DNA of 64,000 nucleotides from Symsagittifera roscoffensis (lineage: Eukaryota; Xenacoelomorpha; Acoela; Convolutidae): the NCBI RefSeq assembly GCF_963678635.1, contig NC_087063.1, positions 34,756,540 to 34,820,539 on the forward strand, given 5' to 3'. How positions within the stretch are numbered: position 1 is the first letter of the stretch; each line of letters opens with the position of its first letter. A program made the translations under genes and the position numbers. Positions 11,013 to 22,401 of this stretch are shown here, one piece after another. The notes under the pieces are model-generated. The model was not told the DNA's origin and ran no database searches. It saw only the letters and a list, made by a program, of their open reading frames with translations.

Positions 11013-13746
11013 ACAATGAACAAAGTTGCACAAACCAGTGATAAGCCGATCGTCATGCTCTCCAATCAACCCGAGAAGAAAATCATCAAATGCTTGATTA
11101 GTGTGCCGAAGGTAAAACATTTTTCTCAATGAATATTTCCATTCCAAATTGTAGTTAAAGCGGAACTGGGGGATTGGTGCGAGTTGTTAAAAGTTGATAA
11201 TTTTGCAATACAGAAAATGCATTGCAATTTAATGTCTGTCTGATTCCAATTAATTGGTTTTTTGTACCTCAAATTATTTTTGTAAAAATCAAATGAAAGT
11301 GATGCTCTTTCAGTCAGATTTGCATGAGTTTAACACTTAAGCGTCTAGCACGTGATTTGTAATCGGGTACCATCAGTATTTTTGGCTGATGAAAAAGTGG
11401 GATATTTCCCCAGCTTATGTATGCCGTTGTGTTCACTGATTGCTTTTTTGTGTTTTTTTTTCTGTGTTTAAGAGTCGATGAATGTAGCTAAGACTCGTAT
11501 ATTGGTCGTTATGATGTTTTTTCGTTCTCCACGAAATAATATTTGTTCAGGTTCGTTAACGTTTTCGCGGTTTCACCTTCGATTTTCTTAAAAGCTTATA
11601 TTTACTTTTTAAAGGACGGCAACTTAAACTAGCCGTTTATATCATTCGAAAGGTTTGTTGTCCTGAGCTTAAATTTGAAAAGATATTTCACCTGTGATCA
11701 TTTTTCGTAAAGTTATGGGGTTTAAAGATTGCCTTTATGGCCAATTTGGGACAATTAACGCGCGATATAGTTCGCGCTAATAACGCGTTAGCGGAGATTT
11801 AATCCGCCTCAGAAATCGTTCCAAATTGGTTGATTGGTTGAAGGAAGCTTATTTGCCATAATTGTTTTGTTACTAGGAGCGAAATCTATCACTTTGTACT
11901 TCATATGGCGTGTGGGATGATATATATTCACAAAAAAATCTCAAATTGAGAAAAAAAAAACATTTTTTTTATTTTATTACATTTTCCATGTTACTGCTCC
12001 ATAGACTTTGAAAGGCAGTCGGAACATTCAGGGCCTCGCCCAGATACGAGAAGTCTTGTTTACGTTAGGTTACCACAAGCTTATATAAAAATCTTATAAA
12101 ATCTTATAACAAGCTTATATAACTAACACTAGCTTTTTGCGGTTTTTCTCCAAATTCACCAATGAAATTATTGATGTTAGCGGTTTTGCGATTGTTTTTT
12201 CAATACTGTAGCTCAATTAAGTTTTTTTGTTCGTTCTACTCTGAATTGAGTTATTTTTTTTGCATATACGTACTCTAAATTTACTTAGCTAAACTGTTCG
12301 CCCAAGTTGTGCAAACAACGTTCCTGCTCTGCCAAATTAAGTCTGCATTTTGATCTGACCTTTTGGATTTTAAGCAAAGTCAGTTTATGGTTTTTATCTA
12401 ACGGGTTTTTATCGGGTGTTTTGCTATTGGTTTGATTTAAAGTCGATGAAGGTTTTTTTTTTTCAGTTTAAATCTTAAATTTTGTTATCGCTCTGTTGAG
12501 TATTTTCGACGTTTGACTTTTAATTTCTTTTCAAGTCCAGTTCTTTTCCTTTGTTAAAAAGAAGGCAAACCCACTATCGAACGGCAAAAGTGTTAAGGTC
12601 AAGAAAAATGTGATGGACTTCAAATTTCCCAGCGGAATAAAAATTTTATCTATTGATCCACGTTTTGCAAATTGATGTAAGTTTATCAAGTCAGTGTCAA
12701 CCATAAGTCGTTCAGTTTTAAGAGATTTAAGTCCATATTTTTTTCACTCAGATTTTTTACTCGTTTCCAACTGTCTGTTGGCTCTATTTTTGAAATGCTT
12801 GATCTTTGACATCAAGCCTTGTTCTAAACTTTCGTTATTCCATCGAGTTGATGAGGTATTTTTTTCTAAGTATCTTTTGGGTAGAATAGGTTTGTTTAGT
12901 AAAAATTTATTGGCCGTTCCTTGGTTGTTGCTGAAGTTCTGTCATCTATTTGCCAAGCTTTTCATGAAGATCCAAAATGAATCTGTTCAATGGCGTTAAT
13001 CTGGGCCTTAAGTTGATGTTCATCGTAAAAATTCTACTTTTTTCTTTTTTAATTTTTTAAGGTTCTGGCTGAAGGTGCTTATTAAGTTTTCGTAATTTTT
13101 CCATATATTTAATATATTTTTATTGATCCATTTATTTTTTATATGTCTCAAATTTTTCGAATGAGATTTCAATCAGATTTTTAAAAATTGTTTTGTTTTC
13201 CTGTTTCATCGCCCTGTTTTATGCTTCGCCCCTGTGCCGAGAAAAACCAGTTTGAAGATTTTCTCTTGATGGCGAATCAACGATGAAGATCACTCTTCTT
13301 ATGGGTTGATTTTAAGCTCTATTATTTAAAAAGTCTCTCTTATTTTAAAAGTTATTTGTTAATAATGCCATATGTAGTCTTTTTACTGCATATTCATTAG
13401 CCACACTCTCAATATAAAAAATGAAGAAAATGAGAAAAAGTTTGAAAAAGATATTTTGTTCATTTTTCATTAGTATTTGCAAATTTAACTGTGGTCGGAT
13501 CATTATGTACTACTTGTTCAAAAATCTGCTATTCTTTATAATTGAAGGATTGGTTTTTAGGCCTTCCATGTTAAAATCACTGCCGACACCTGGATGGATT
13601 CGCTTTCGAAGGGCGGAATTTCGTGCAAGGGAGGTGGGAAAGGAGCTAATGCTCAGGCCCAAATAGCAGTCAAACCCGAAGAAGTTGAGTCAACTATGGC
13701 GCAAATTGAGTCCATACTCGACAGTTGCGCTTCTTCTTTGCTGTGA
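11013..13746 (+). CDS. AARS: Alanyl-tRNA synthetase, last two coding exons (3' partial)
   Basis: Exon 11013-11111 (33 codons, phase 0) follows the acceptor GGTTTGATTTAG and ends at donor AAG|GTAAAA. Exon 13561-13746 (61 codons plus TGA) follows TTGGTTTTTAG. The final exon has a tryptophan, then SCKGGGKGANAQAQ, the glycine-rich CKGGGK-AQ segment that lies near the C-terminus of alanyl-tRNA synthetases (DHHA1/C-Ala domain). The upstream exon ends in ...KIIKCLISVPK, matching the strand that precedes it in the family. The enzyme attaches alanine to tRNA-Ala; catalytic, tRNA-binding and editing domains must lie upstream, outside the window. The reading frame joins cleanly across the 2.4-kb intron. 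A micro-exon near 13062-13074 (GTTCTGGCTGAAG) cannot be fully excluded. I see no canonical AATAAA close downstream. Cytosolic versus mitochondrial identity is not decided by this fragment. Confidence 0.8.
11469..12790 (+). mobile_element. Hairpin-headed interspersed element, interrupted copy
   Basis: It begins TAAGAGTCGATGAATG...AAGACTCGTATATTGG, the diverged hairpin head shared with copies at 20997, 28653, 29811 and 30693. Its body resumes after about 12400 with AAGGCAAACCCACTATC, ATTTCCCAGCGGAATAAA, TATTGATCCA and the tail TCCAACTGTCTGTTGGCT. The usual copy is about 460-480 bp; this one is interrupted by a copy of another family (about 11600-12062). It lies in the last intron of the alanyl-tRNA synthetase gene. 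Confidence 0.65.
11600..12062 (+). mobile_element. GCGCGATA-family interspersed element (nested copy)
   Basis: It shares, in order, ATCATTCGAAAGG, TTTGAAAAGATATTTCACC, GCCAATTTGGGACAATTAA, CGCGCGATATAGTTCGCGC, CGTTCCAAATTGGTTG, AAGCTTATTTGCCATAATT, ACTGCTCCATAGAC, GGCAGTCGGAACATTCAGGG and a terminal ACGAGAAGTCTTGTT with copies at 19345-19872 and, inverted, at 52760-53705 and 61446-62390. A short GGGC...GCCC hairpin sits near the 3' end. No coding capacity is visible. It sits inside a hairpin-headed element, so it inserted later. Confidence 0.75.
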
Positions 13747-16700
13747 AACGACTTGATTTTTTTTAAATGGGCGAATTAATCGTCCAATTTGTATCTACTA
13801 ATTGAAATAATAATGATGGAATAATGATGCCAAGTTTTTGACTAACATGAATAAGCACATCAGCTGTTTTGTCTACATAATAATTATGCTTACATTAGCT
13901 TGAAAAAGGGGTAACAGCCAGTTACTCCAATGGACTGAAATTCCAATGTTTGCAAAAATGTCAATGTGTTGTAAGGTAGCGGTTGCATAATTTGGAAATG
14001 TAAATATCCTATTTATAATTTCGATTTTTTTTGCTGAATGTCACTTGAGTTTTGATAAATTTGTAATCTAACTGCTAGTGCTGAGCATGACTCGGTTGGA
14101 ATGGAAATGACCCTTGTTTGGTGCTTGCTTAACCTTACCTAATCCTCTTTATTTTGATGAATATGGGTGCATCTTTTTCCATAATGTACTAACTTACTTC
14201 TGACCTTATTAATGGACTTTTTACCTTCTATTGAACCTTTTTCATTTTGACGCGGTATCTGTCTAGATTAGCTTCCTTGTTGCGTACGCGTACTAGATTG
14301 ATGTTGAATGATGCCTCTTCGGAAGGCACTTTGTAACGCTCCCTGTAGAGAAATATTAAACCGTATATGTCTACGAAACGAAATGAGAGTACCACAATGA
14401 AAATTCTGTTTTATCCCTGAACATTCTGTTTTATCCCTGAAAACATGTCAAATTTGATAAGGAAGCTAATCCGTATAGGAACTAGAGACTCAAAAATGAT
14501 CAATTTTGTGCTACGCTGTGCATCACAAAAGAAAACTTGAATACCGTTCAATTGAATGCGGTAAGTTCCGCATCAGGAAACACGCCAATTCTTTGTGTTG
14601 TCTGCCTGTTGAATTGTCGATAATAATCATTCTTTATGCCTTTGCATTTTGAAGCAAAGGTAAAATAAAGTGTAAATTACGTGTTCGGGACATGACATTT
14701 GATGGGCGATGCAATTTACCATTACTAACTTTCTCTTTTTCTTCAACTTGTATTTGAATTTGTTTTGGGCGTGTTCAGTTCCAAAGTTAGAATCCAGGTA
14801 CATAATGATTCCTTTGATGGTAGCGGTTATGCAAATTGACTTATTGGTTTTCAGATAATTTGGAAGAAATCTCAAATTCGTGAGCATATACCCACCAGGG
14901 TGTGCTTCGGATATTTCCCCAAGCGACCACTTCAAAGTCTTACCTCATTATACAGCTGGAAGGAGAACTTTTCCGACCCCCTTTGGACCACCGAAAACGG
15001 AATATTGTGTAGAAATCATAATTTGGCACAATGATCAACTGAAGACAGAAAACTTGGACTGACTTCTGAAAGTTTATTTGATTTATCAACGGTGCAATAT
15101 CTTATTATTCTTTGTGCAGTTATCTCCTGCAGAAAAGTCACAATGAGGTTAGTTTTAATTAATTCGGATTTCGATGAAAGTCTCTGTCATTGAAAGTAGT
15201 GAATACACTTCTACAGGTCATGCTCATTTTGAATTTTGATGAAAAGTTATCTATCTATTATTTAAGCGTAACGCCAAATGCTCTATGGACGGAATGTTCA
15301 AGCCATTTTATGGGGGGTTTGGTTAACGAAAACCATACTCAAGAGAGGTTTAACCAATCGAAAGTTGGGATAAATTGCAACTTTGACCAGAGATTTATGG
15401 CCAAATGTGTGAATATTTTAAAATTAAATAAATACTTTTTATTTCAAGGCTAGAATTATTATTGTCAAATGGATTATCTATCTATACATTATTTAACAGG
15501 CCTTTCACTTGACGCATGTTTGAGCAGTCTCTATGTTGACATGTTCAAATGCAAATATATTGGCACCTAAGGTTTACGGAAGTCAACGCTTTAAAGTTTT
15601 CTATACAAATAATGAGTTTGTCTTTTTATCCATACGAACAGTTGAGTGCATTTTTCCAAGCTCATATCCGGTTTTCATCAGATATCTATTGGAGTTTTTC
15701 GCGGAAGTTGTCCGTTTCACAAAAAATAAAATAAACAGTCTTATGATGGGGGTGCTCTCAAAGTTCTCCCAGCGGTTGCAAATTTGGTCTCAAAATTCCT
15801 TGTAGCTTGCTAGTTTTAGCGCTTTAATTGTTTTAAGTGGATTTTTCGAAAAAAAAAAGTATTTTAGCAAGTAACTTTCACGTTGTTTTGCGTTGTTTTA
15901 TTTTCAAAAGCTTAGGTCTAATATTTAGCAGGCCATATTCGCCGACAAGTTCTTGAAATCGTTTGATTACAATTACACCTGCGAAGCAATGTGTTATAGT
16001 ACGAACTTTCTTTTTTTTCCAACCTAATTCGCAAATATTGTTGCGACTTTTGTTGCGACTGAAAGCAACATTATTTGCTGCGTCGAGTTTGCTGCATCGA
16101 ATTGACAATAAGATATTCTGATGTTTTGTTGCACCTTTGGCATTTAGTTGCACCTTTACAGCCTATTGATAGCATGTGCTTTGACATTCGAATAGTTATA
16201 AGTTTACACAGTTGATGCATTTTTAATTCATCAAGTGAACCGAAGAAGGCTATTTGTTTGAAACAACATAACAATATTAAAATCTCGATATATCTCGCAA
16301 TTTTTTGAAATGCATAACTTATATATAATTTGGTTTTATGATTTGCGATTTTTTACATGCTAAATTGTATCTTTTTTTTTGTTTGATGCTACTTTTGCTA
16401 CATCGAATTGGCAATTAATTAGTATACGTAGCTGCATATTGGTGGCTAGTTATTGGGGATTTTAAGCATCCGTGACTTATCAGTGTGTGAGGCTCAAATT
16501 TGTTAGGTCGCTGAACATTTTAAAATTGTTTTTAAATAAAATGTTGGTATTTTATATAGTAAAAACGACCTTTTTTGTCTCTCAAACAAAAATAAGTAAC
16601 TTATACAATGTTTTGGAGAATTTAATCTTCTTAAAGTTTGTTGGGCTACGTAAGGGGCTCACTTTGATGTAATTATGTCTGTGATCGACTGGGTAATTTT

Positions 16701-17690
16701 GGCGTAATTTTTGATTAACTAAGAAAAGCCAAAATGACCCATTTTTGGGGTAAATTTTTGGGCCTGAATTTCGCAAAATAAATTACATCATGATAATTCT
16801 GCTAAAATTTTAAGCAAGTTTTGTCTTCTTAAGCTTTCACTTAAACTCAACCCAATTTGAGAAAAACACGTTTTAAATTTCAAGCTTAGCTCGTTTTGTC
16901 CGGTTAATTTAAATCAGCACTGTAGTGTTGTATTACGAAATGTTTTTTTTTTCAAAACCCAGATAGCCATTAAAAGCGCTCTTTTCATGACGTTTTTGCT
17001 GCATAGCATTGGCAATTTAATTGCACTGTTCTATCTGCTTTATTTGTGGTTTTTTTTAAACGATAGAATGTGTGCTTAGCCATGCATGTACTATGGTGTG
17101 GTGGTCAACTCAAACCTTTTGAAATAATTGTTTTTGGTACGGGTAGTTTTTCAAATGTGTTGTGTGCGATTTCGCGTCGGTGTCTATGATTTTTTTTCTA
17201 AATCTGCTAAACGATAATTGGAGTATGAATGTTTTTAATACCAAATTGTCATTTACTTTTGAAATAATCAGGCTATTTGAACATAAGTTTCATTAGTGAA
17301 AATCACTAGTGAGCGAGGGAGATGGCGATTAAACACACTATAGTTCGCTGCGCTGGAATTCGGTACCTGTGGCATTGGCAGAGAAAATCGGGGCTAACTA
17401 TTTTATGTACTTACCGGCACTTATGACTATAGGCCTGCTTCTATTTGATTTTTAACCGCTGGCTTAACCCTCTAATCAAATTTCAGTTGAACTAAAGTTG
17501 TATCTGAACTGAATTGTCTGGCTGAATAGTCTGGATATCTTAGCCTGAATTTTGCATCGTCATTTTTTACATTTGCGGTACTTGAAAAAGAAATTCGTTT
17601 GTCTTTGACCTGTTCGAAAGCCTCGGTGAATGCAGCGAAAACAGCAATTTTAATCTTCGGGTTTTTTCATGGTTAAATAAACGGTTATTA
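13747..17690. other. Gene-free stretch downstream of the synthetase gene
   Basis: No multi-exon gene is recognisable here. Visible items are a 21-bp direct duplication near 14400-14445 (TTCTGTTTTATCCCTGAA twice), a weak minus-strand coding-like stretch (14627-15065, listed separately), and scattered copies of a degenerate motif around TTTGCTGCATCGAATTGGCA near 16091, 16391 and 16993. A segment at 15985-16045 (TTATAGTACGAACT...CCAACCTAATTCGCAAA) recurs at 21622-21680. The rest is AT-rich sequence in which I see nothing. Confidence 0.6.
14627..15065 (-). pseudogene. Coding-like stretch of unknown origin, probably decayed
   Basis: On the minus strand an open frame of about 104 codons ends at 14627 (TGA). 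Its first part, roughly residues LKWSLGEISEAHPGGYMLTN, has protein-like composition. The same frame continues upstream across two adjacent stops (TAA TGA, about 14956-14961) into a further segment containing FGGPKGVGKVLLPAV. A possible acceptor TTCTGTCTTCAG lies near 15050 and a GTAAGA near 14954, so either a decayed gene or a small spliced exon is possible. I do not recognise a family, and the lysine-rich C-terminal half may be random AT-rich sequence. Confidence 0.2.
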
Positions 17691-17699
17691 TATTAGAAT

Positions 17700-18810
17700 T
17701 TGCATTTAATTGCTTTTATCCAACTTTGGCGTTGTGGGTCGATTCTTTCAAGAAGCGTTAATAGTTTTGAGGCGTTCATCCGAAAAACTCCAAGGTTTCT
17801 ATTTCAGTTTGCCTCAAACAACCAACCAAGCCTTCAGGAAGCATAAAGTTTTTTTGATGCATGCGTTAGAGAAGATAATTGTTTTTCTCGACGTGCCTCT
17901 TTCATGCAAGTTTCTGCAATTGGTTCTAATGATAATTGGCGTAGTGTTGCTTCCATCCAAGTTTGTTTTATCTTAAAACCAAGTCTTTCAGGAAGCATAA
18001 AGTATTTTTGAGGCATGCGTTAGAGAAGATAATTGTTTTTCTCGACGTGCCTCTTTCATGCAAGTTTCTGCAATTGGTTCTAATGATAATTGGCGTAGTG
18101 TTGCTTCCATCCAAGTTTGTTTTATTTTAAACCAAGTCTTTCAGGAAGCATAAAGTATTTTTGAGGCATGCGTTAGAGAAGTTATTTATTTTTCTCGACG
18201 TGCCTCTTACATGCAAGTTTCTGCAATTGGTTCTAATGATTATTGCTGTAGTGTTGTCTGCTTCCATCCAAGTTTGATTTTATAGGTCAAGTCTTTCAGG
18301 AAGCGAAAAAGATTTTGAGGCGTTCATCAGAAAAACCATAAGGTTTTTCTCAGCTTGCTTTAAACAATTTAATTTGTTTTGATTTTGATTAGTATTTGTA
18401 ATCATGTTGCTTCTTTCCAAGTCAGGAAGCGTAAAGTTGTATTGTGGCAGAGAAGATTTTTTTTCAACGTGTCTCATACAAGCAAGTTTTTGCAATTTTT
18501 TGTGACAGTTTGCTTAGTTTTATTTGATTTTATCCAAGTTTGATTTTATAGAGCAAATTTTTCTGGAATTGCTAAACTCAAGATGAGTTCATGAGAAAAA
18601 CCTCGAAGTTTTGTATGGAATTCGTATTATGTTGTTTAATGTTTTTGCTTCGATCCACTCTTGCTTTTCTTTTGAGTCAAGTGTTACAGGAAGCCTGATA
18701 ACTGGTCTATTTTGGTTAGCTTCAATTTGAAAGTTTAGCTTCCAATTATTTTGGTTAGCTTCTAGTCTTTCAGGCCGCTTTAAAAGTTACATGAGTTCAA
18801 CCTGCCATAA
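17700..18810. repeat. Second, short block of the same satellite
   Basis: Three well-preserved monomers (about 17830-18290) match the 1-10.85 kb array, with the type carrying GCATGCGTTAGAGAAGATAA and CTCGACGTGCCTCTTTCATG. They are flanked on both sides by strongly diverged monomers that share GAGGCGTTCATC and AAGTCTTTCAGGAAGCG with the right edge of the main array. Further decayed traces (CAGGAAGC...) continue to about 18800. The block is separated from the main array by about 7 kb that includes the last synthetase exons. Confidence 0.9.
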
Positions 18811-19344
18811 ACTACTTTTTTTAAATTTCGTGGTGTGTAATTTGTTTGCTGGCAAGTGCGTTTTTTATTTAAAATGCGTCTCAGGAAACAAAAAGTTTCG
18901 CTCAATGCAGTGAAAAGAGCAAAAAGATAGAACATACAAAGCTAATTAAAAAGAGCAAATGCGTTTTTATATTCCTACAGATGACGGAAAATTTTTGCAT
19001 GCAAAAGCTTGTTTTCAATCAGAAATTTGACTAAGTCACCTAAAATTTCAAATTTGATAAAGATTTGTTCAAAGTTTGAAGACAGCTGTTTTCTATGAAT
19101 TTTGCTCTTTTTAGTAAGTTAGTTCCAATTTTTTCCATTGTTTTTTTAGAAGCTTAGTGAGTTTTGTTCACACTCATATAGGTGCTTCAGCAGTTTGATT
19201 TCTCAAGCGAGTGTTTTGGATTCTCTTTCCGATAATCTCAAAGTTCGCAAATGGCGCAAATTCAAACGTGTTGTTATCTTAAAAACATCAGGGAAATAAG
19301 TTCTTAGCAGTATTGATTTTTTCTGACCTTTCTCGTTTTTTTAT
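18811..19344. other. No gene seen
   Basis: AT-rich unique-looking sequence between the satellite block and the next interspersed element. I see no exon, RNA gene or terminal repeat in it. Confidence 0.5.
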
Positions 19345-19872
19345 TGTTCCGACTTTCGATACGAAAGTAACGGAATATTTGTGCTCGGGGTGGGTTTTTT
19401 TTTCTTCAGACAAATTTCGACTTTTTAACTAGCCACTTTTGACAAAATTTTTTAACATCATTCGAAAGGTATTGTTGCCTTGAGCTCAAATTTGAAAAGA
19501 TATTTCACCTGTGATCATTTTTTAGGTATGGGGGTTTGAAGATTGCCATTTTGGCCAATTTGGGACAATTAACGCGCGATATATTTCGCGCTATTAACGC
19601 GTAAGCGGAGAGTTAATTCGTCTTAGAAATCGTTCCAAATTGGTTGAAAGAAGCTTATTTGCCATAATTGATTTGTTACAAGGAGCGAAATCTATCCTTT
19701 CGTACTTTACATGGCGCGTGGGGGATGATTTTAAAAAAAAAATTAAATTTTAGAAGAAAAAAAATTTCATTTTGTTTTATTTCATTTGACTTTTTAATGT
19801 TATTACTGCCCCATAAACCTTAAAAGGCAGTCGGAACATTCAGGGCTTTGCCCTGATACGAGCAGTCTTGTT
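19345..19872 (+). mobile_element. GCGCGATA-family interspersed element, near-complete copy
   Basis: This is the best plus-strand copy, about 528 bp. It starts GTTCCGACTTTCGATACGAA, which contains the 7-bp hairpin ACTTTCG/CGAAAGT, followed by TATTTGTGCTCGGGG. It runs through ATCATTCGAAAGG, GGCCAATTTGGGACAATTAA and ACGCGCGATATATTTCGCGC, and ends CAGGGCTTTGCCCTG ATACGAGCAGTCTTGTTA, where CAGGGC/GCCCTG is a 3' hairpin. No transposase frame is present, so it is non-autonomous or a satellite-like unit. Its class is unclear: the ends are not inverted repeats of each other. Confidence 0.75.
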
Positions 19873-19933
19873 AGTGTTTATTTTTGCTATTGTATGCGTG
19901 GCAACGCTCAATTAATATTTTGTTTGTGAATGC

Positions 19934-20967
19934 GGGGCAGTACAACAGTGTCAAAAATAAAATAAGGTTCAACAGTGCCGAAAATTATTGGAATACTATT
20001 TGTACTGAGCTCAATACACCGAGTAGTTTTATTCAGATTGACTTAAAATGAAAAGACAAAATTGGCCAATTGAATGGGTATCGATCGTTTAGCAGACCAA
20101 TCTTTTAGCATAAAGCTTCAATAAGTGAAAAATCTGCCTTTATAGCAGACCAACGTAATAAAGTGATGGATTATTGATGAAAGACTCGAAAAGACGCTCA
20201 GTCTGGGGCCAAGCTTCCCCAATTAAGACAATTATCTCAAGATTTGTCAACAAAACTAACAACTTCAAAAACACAACTGTCTAAATTAGCGGCATATCAA
20301 AGATTTACGCGTACAATAACACTCGTGTTGAATTGAAGCGCAGTGGTGCAAGCGGTCGCGCTAATCGCCAATGCCGCGTTTGCAGTTATCTGACTTTATA
20401 ATTGCTCTGAGTCTGCTAAAAGATTGGTCTGCTAAAAAACCGGTCTGCTAAAATTCCTAGCACCCATTTTAATGTATGCCGCATGTTAAACAAACAACAG
20501 TTCCTCAAGCACAGCTTCCTAATTTTTGCTGCACAAACAATTAGCTCCGAAGTTTTTGTATTTTTTTTATCGGTTTTGCTCCACAGCAAAACAGTATTCA
20601 CGCACAATTGCGGGGGCATTCAACAGTGCCGAAGTAGAACAGTGCCGAAAAAGTCGGAAAAATTTCAGAATCATTTAACTCATGTTCTAAAGATCGGGAA
20701 ATTACTGACGCTAATGAACAAATCACTCCAATTTTGGCTCCAAAATGTCTGCAACTGCAAGTTAAACATTTTTTTTGGCGCCAAAACTTCTAAGTTGCAA
20801 ATTTTCTTGCTCAAAATCTTAAAGTGTCTTTCAAAATTGTAAACGTTCGCCGTTAAATTTCTAATTGCCGCTATTATGTTGAAATTTAAAGTTTTCGGCA
20901 CTGTTGAACAAAGTTTTCATTTTCGGCACTGTTGAACTTATTTTTTACGGCACTGTTGTACTGCCCC
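19934..20967. mobile_element. MITE with ~47-bp terminal inverted repeats, interrupted by another MITE
   Basis: The left end GGGGCAGTACAACAGTG...TTCAACAGTGCCGAAAA (19934-19985) is matched in inverted form by the right end TTTTCGGCACTGTTGAA...CACTGTTGTACTGCCCC (to 20967) with few mismatches. The motif TTCAACAGTGCCGAAAA also occurs internally near 20608-20652 (twice) and again near 20890-20905, so the element has iterated subterminal motifs. No transposase frame is visible; the 119-codon open frame inside has no recognisable domain. A second element (20073-20468) is inserted within it. A clear target-site duplication was not found. Confidence 0.75.
20073..20468. mobile_element. Nested MITE with TTTAGCAGACC motifs
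   Basis: Ends AATGGGT at 20073 and ACCCATT at 20468 are inverted repeats. Inside them, TTTAGCAGACCAATCTTTTA on the left is mirrored by TAAAAGATTGGTCTGCTAAA on the right, where the GGTCTGCTAAAA motif is present twice. The core is short and non-coding. It lies wholly within the 19934-20967 element and is therefore the younger insertion. Confidence 0.65.
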
Positions 20968-20996
20968 AAAATAGATCATTATTCGAGACATACGTT

Positions 20997-21470
20997 TAAG
21001 AGTAATGAACGTAGTGAAGACTCTTATATAGGTTTTGCTGATTTTTTTGTTTTTTTTTTTAAGGCAAAAGTCTGCAAAAGTCTCTAATGAGCACAGATGT
21101 GCATTCATACATATTGATGCATTAATGAATCTGTTTAGATATATATAGGCATTTTGAGTTCAATTGAAATTTATCTGTTTAAAGGGACGGAAATAGCACT
21201 CTTCAAAAAATTGTGAACAATTTTTAGTTTCGAAAATGGAATTTAATTTATAGATTTTCAGCAGAATAAATACTTTACCAGTTGATCCAGTTTTCTTAAG
21301 TTGGGTTAGGTTTATCAAAAAAGTGCCCATCATAAATCGTTCTAGAAATTCAAAGAGCTCAATGGGCATCATTTTTTTTTTGAAATTCGAAGTTGAGAGT
21401 TTTTTTCAACAAAGTCGGGTTTTTTTTTGCGTTCATTACTCTTTTCCAATCTTCGATTGGCTATGTTTTT
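20997..21470 (+). mobile_element. Hairpin-headed interspersed element, full-length copy
   Basis: It starts TAAGAGTAATGAACGTAGTG followed by AAGACTCTTATATAGG, so the first and last seven bases of the head pair. It continues through GATTTTTTTGTTTTTTTTTT, TGAGTTCAATTGAAATTTATCTG, GCAGAATAAATAC and GTTGATCCAGTTTTC, and ends GCGTTCATTACTCTTTTCCA and GATTGGCTATG. It is about 474 bp long with no long open frame. Its relatives are at 11469, 28653, 29811 and 30693. Confidence 0.7.
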
Positions 21471-22107
21471 AGATTTAGTTTTTTCGTCAGTTTTCAAATA
21501 TTTTTCATGCCATTTTTAAAGTTATTATATTTTTATCCACTAACTTTTTTATAAGTGTTATGCAGTTTTTATAAGTGTTATGTTATAATTGAGAAAATGT
21601 GTTTACACAAGCAATGCTTGTGTTATAGTATGAACTATCTTTTTTTCCAACCTAAGTCGCAAAGATTGTTGCCATAAATTGTGTTCTTTTCGAAAGTGTT
21701 CATTTTGACCAATAACCAATTATTAAATACAGCCATTGCTGAGGATTATTAAGTACAGCCATTGCTGAGGGGGGTGATTTTCACAAAATTAATTTTTTTT
21801 GTTACATTTGATTTTTTCATGTTATTACTGCTCCATAGACTGCTGCATAAATTGGGGCATGTTAGTTAGTAAATTAATTTTTTTAGCAAATTGACTGGTA
21901 CTGCTAATGCATCATAATTGGCGTGCGTCACTTAAGAAGTTTTGTTTGTAGACTCAAAATTTTACTCATTCAGTTTTTCCCAGTAGCGTTATCGGTCATA
22001 TTTTTGCTGCTGTGTCATTGTTTGTTCTAAAAAGTTATCTCAAATACGTTTCATAATGTTCTTTTTGATTGAACCTTTAACTGTGGATTTTTTTAGTTGT
22101 CAACTTA
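21471..22107. other. Repeat fragments, no gene
   Basis: It contains a fragment shared with 15985-16045, a ~24-bp direct duplication around 21718-21766 (ATTAAGTACAGCCATTGCTGAGG), and a fragment of the GCGCGATA family near 21767-21842 (TTACTGCTCCATAGACTG). I see no gene. Confidence 0.5.
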
Positions 22108-22401
22108 AATCTATTATCTATCTATCTATATCTATCTATACTATATTTAAATGCGAGTGACAGCTATCTCCCATGTTTAAGCATAATAATTTTGCATGTT
22201 TAACGAAAGAATTTTTTCATGTTTAAGCTATATCATATCTTGCAATGCTTAAGAAAATTTTTCAATTAGTTTTTCGCAAGGTCATTAATTTTTCAGTATC
22301 TTTTTCGAGGCCTATTTAAGTCTGTCTGTCTGTATACCTGCTTTTTCGAGGCCTAATTTGATTATGTCTGTCTACCCGTTTTTTAACTTTCATCAATTAT
22401 C
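22108..22401 (+). mobile_element. Truncated Helitron-like 5' end
   Basis: A TCTATTATCTATCTATCTAT-type microsatellite-like start is followed by ATATTTAAATGCGAGTGAC and CCATGTTTAAGC, matching the 5' portions of the two complete elements immediately downstream. No hairpin plus CTAG terminus is seen before the next element starts at 22402, so this is a 5' fragment. Confidence 0.55.

Noticed and set aside
13062-13074. Micro-exon GTTCTGGCTGAAG between the two synthetase exons
   Set aside because: A direct join of 11111 to 13561 keeps the frame and the family spacing between the VPK end and the tryptophan, so the extra 13 bases are unnecessary and would break the frame.
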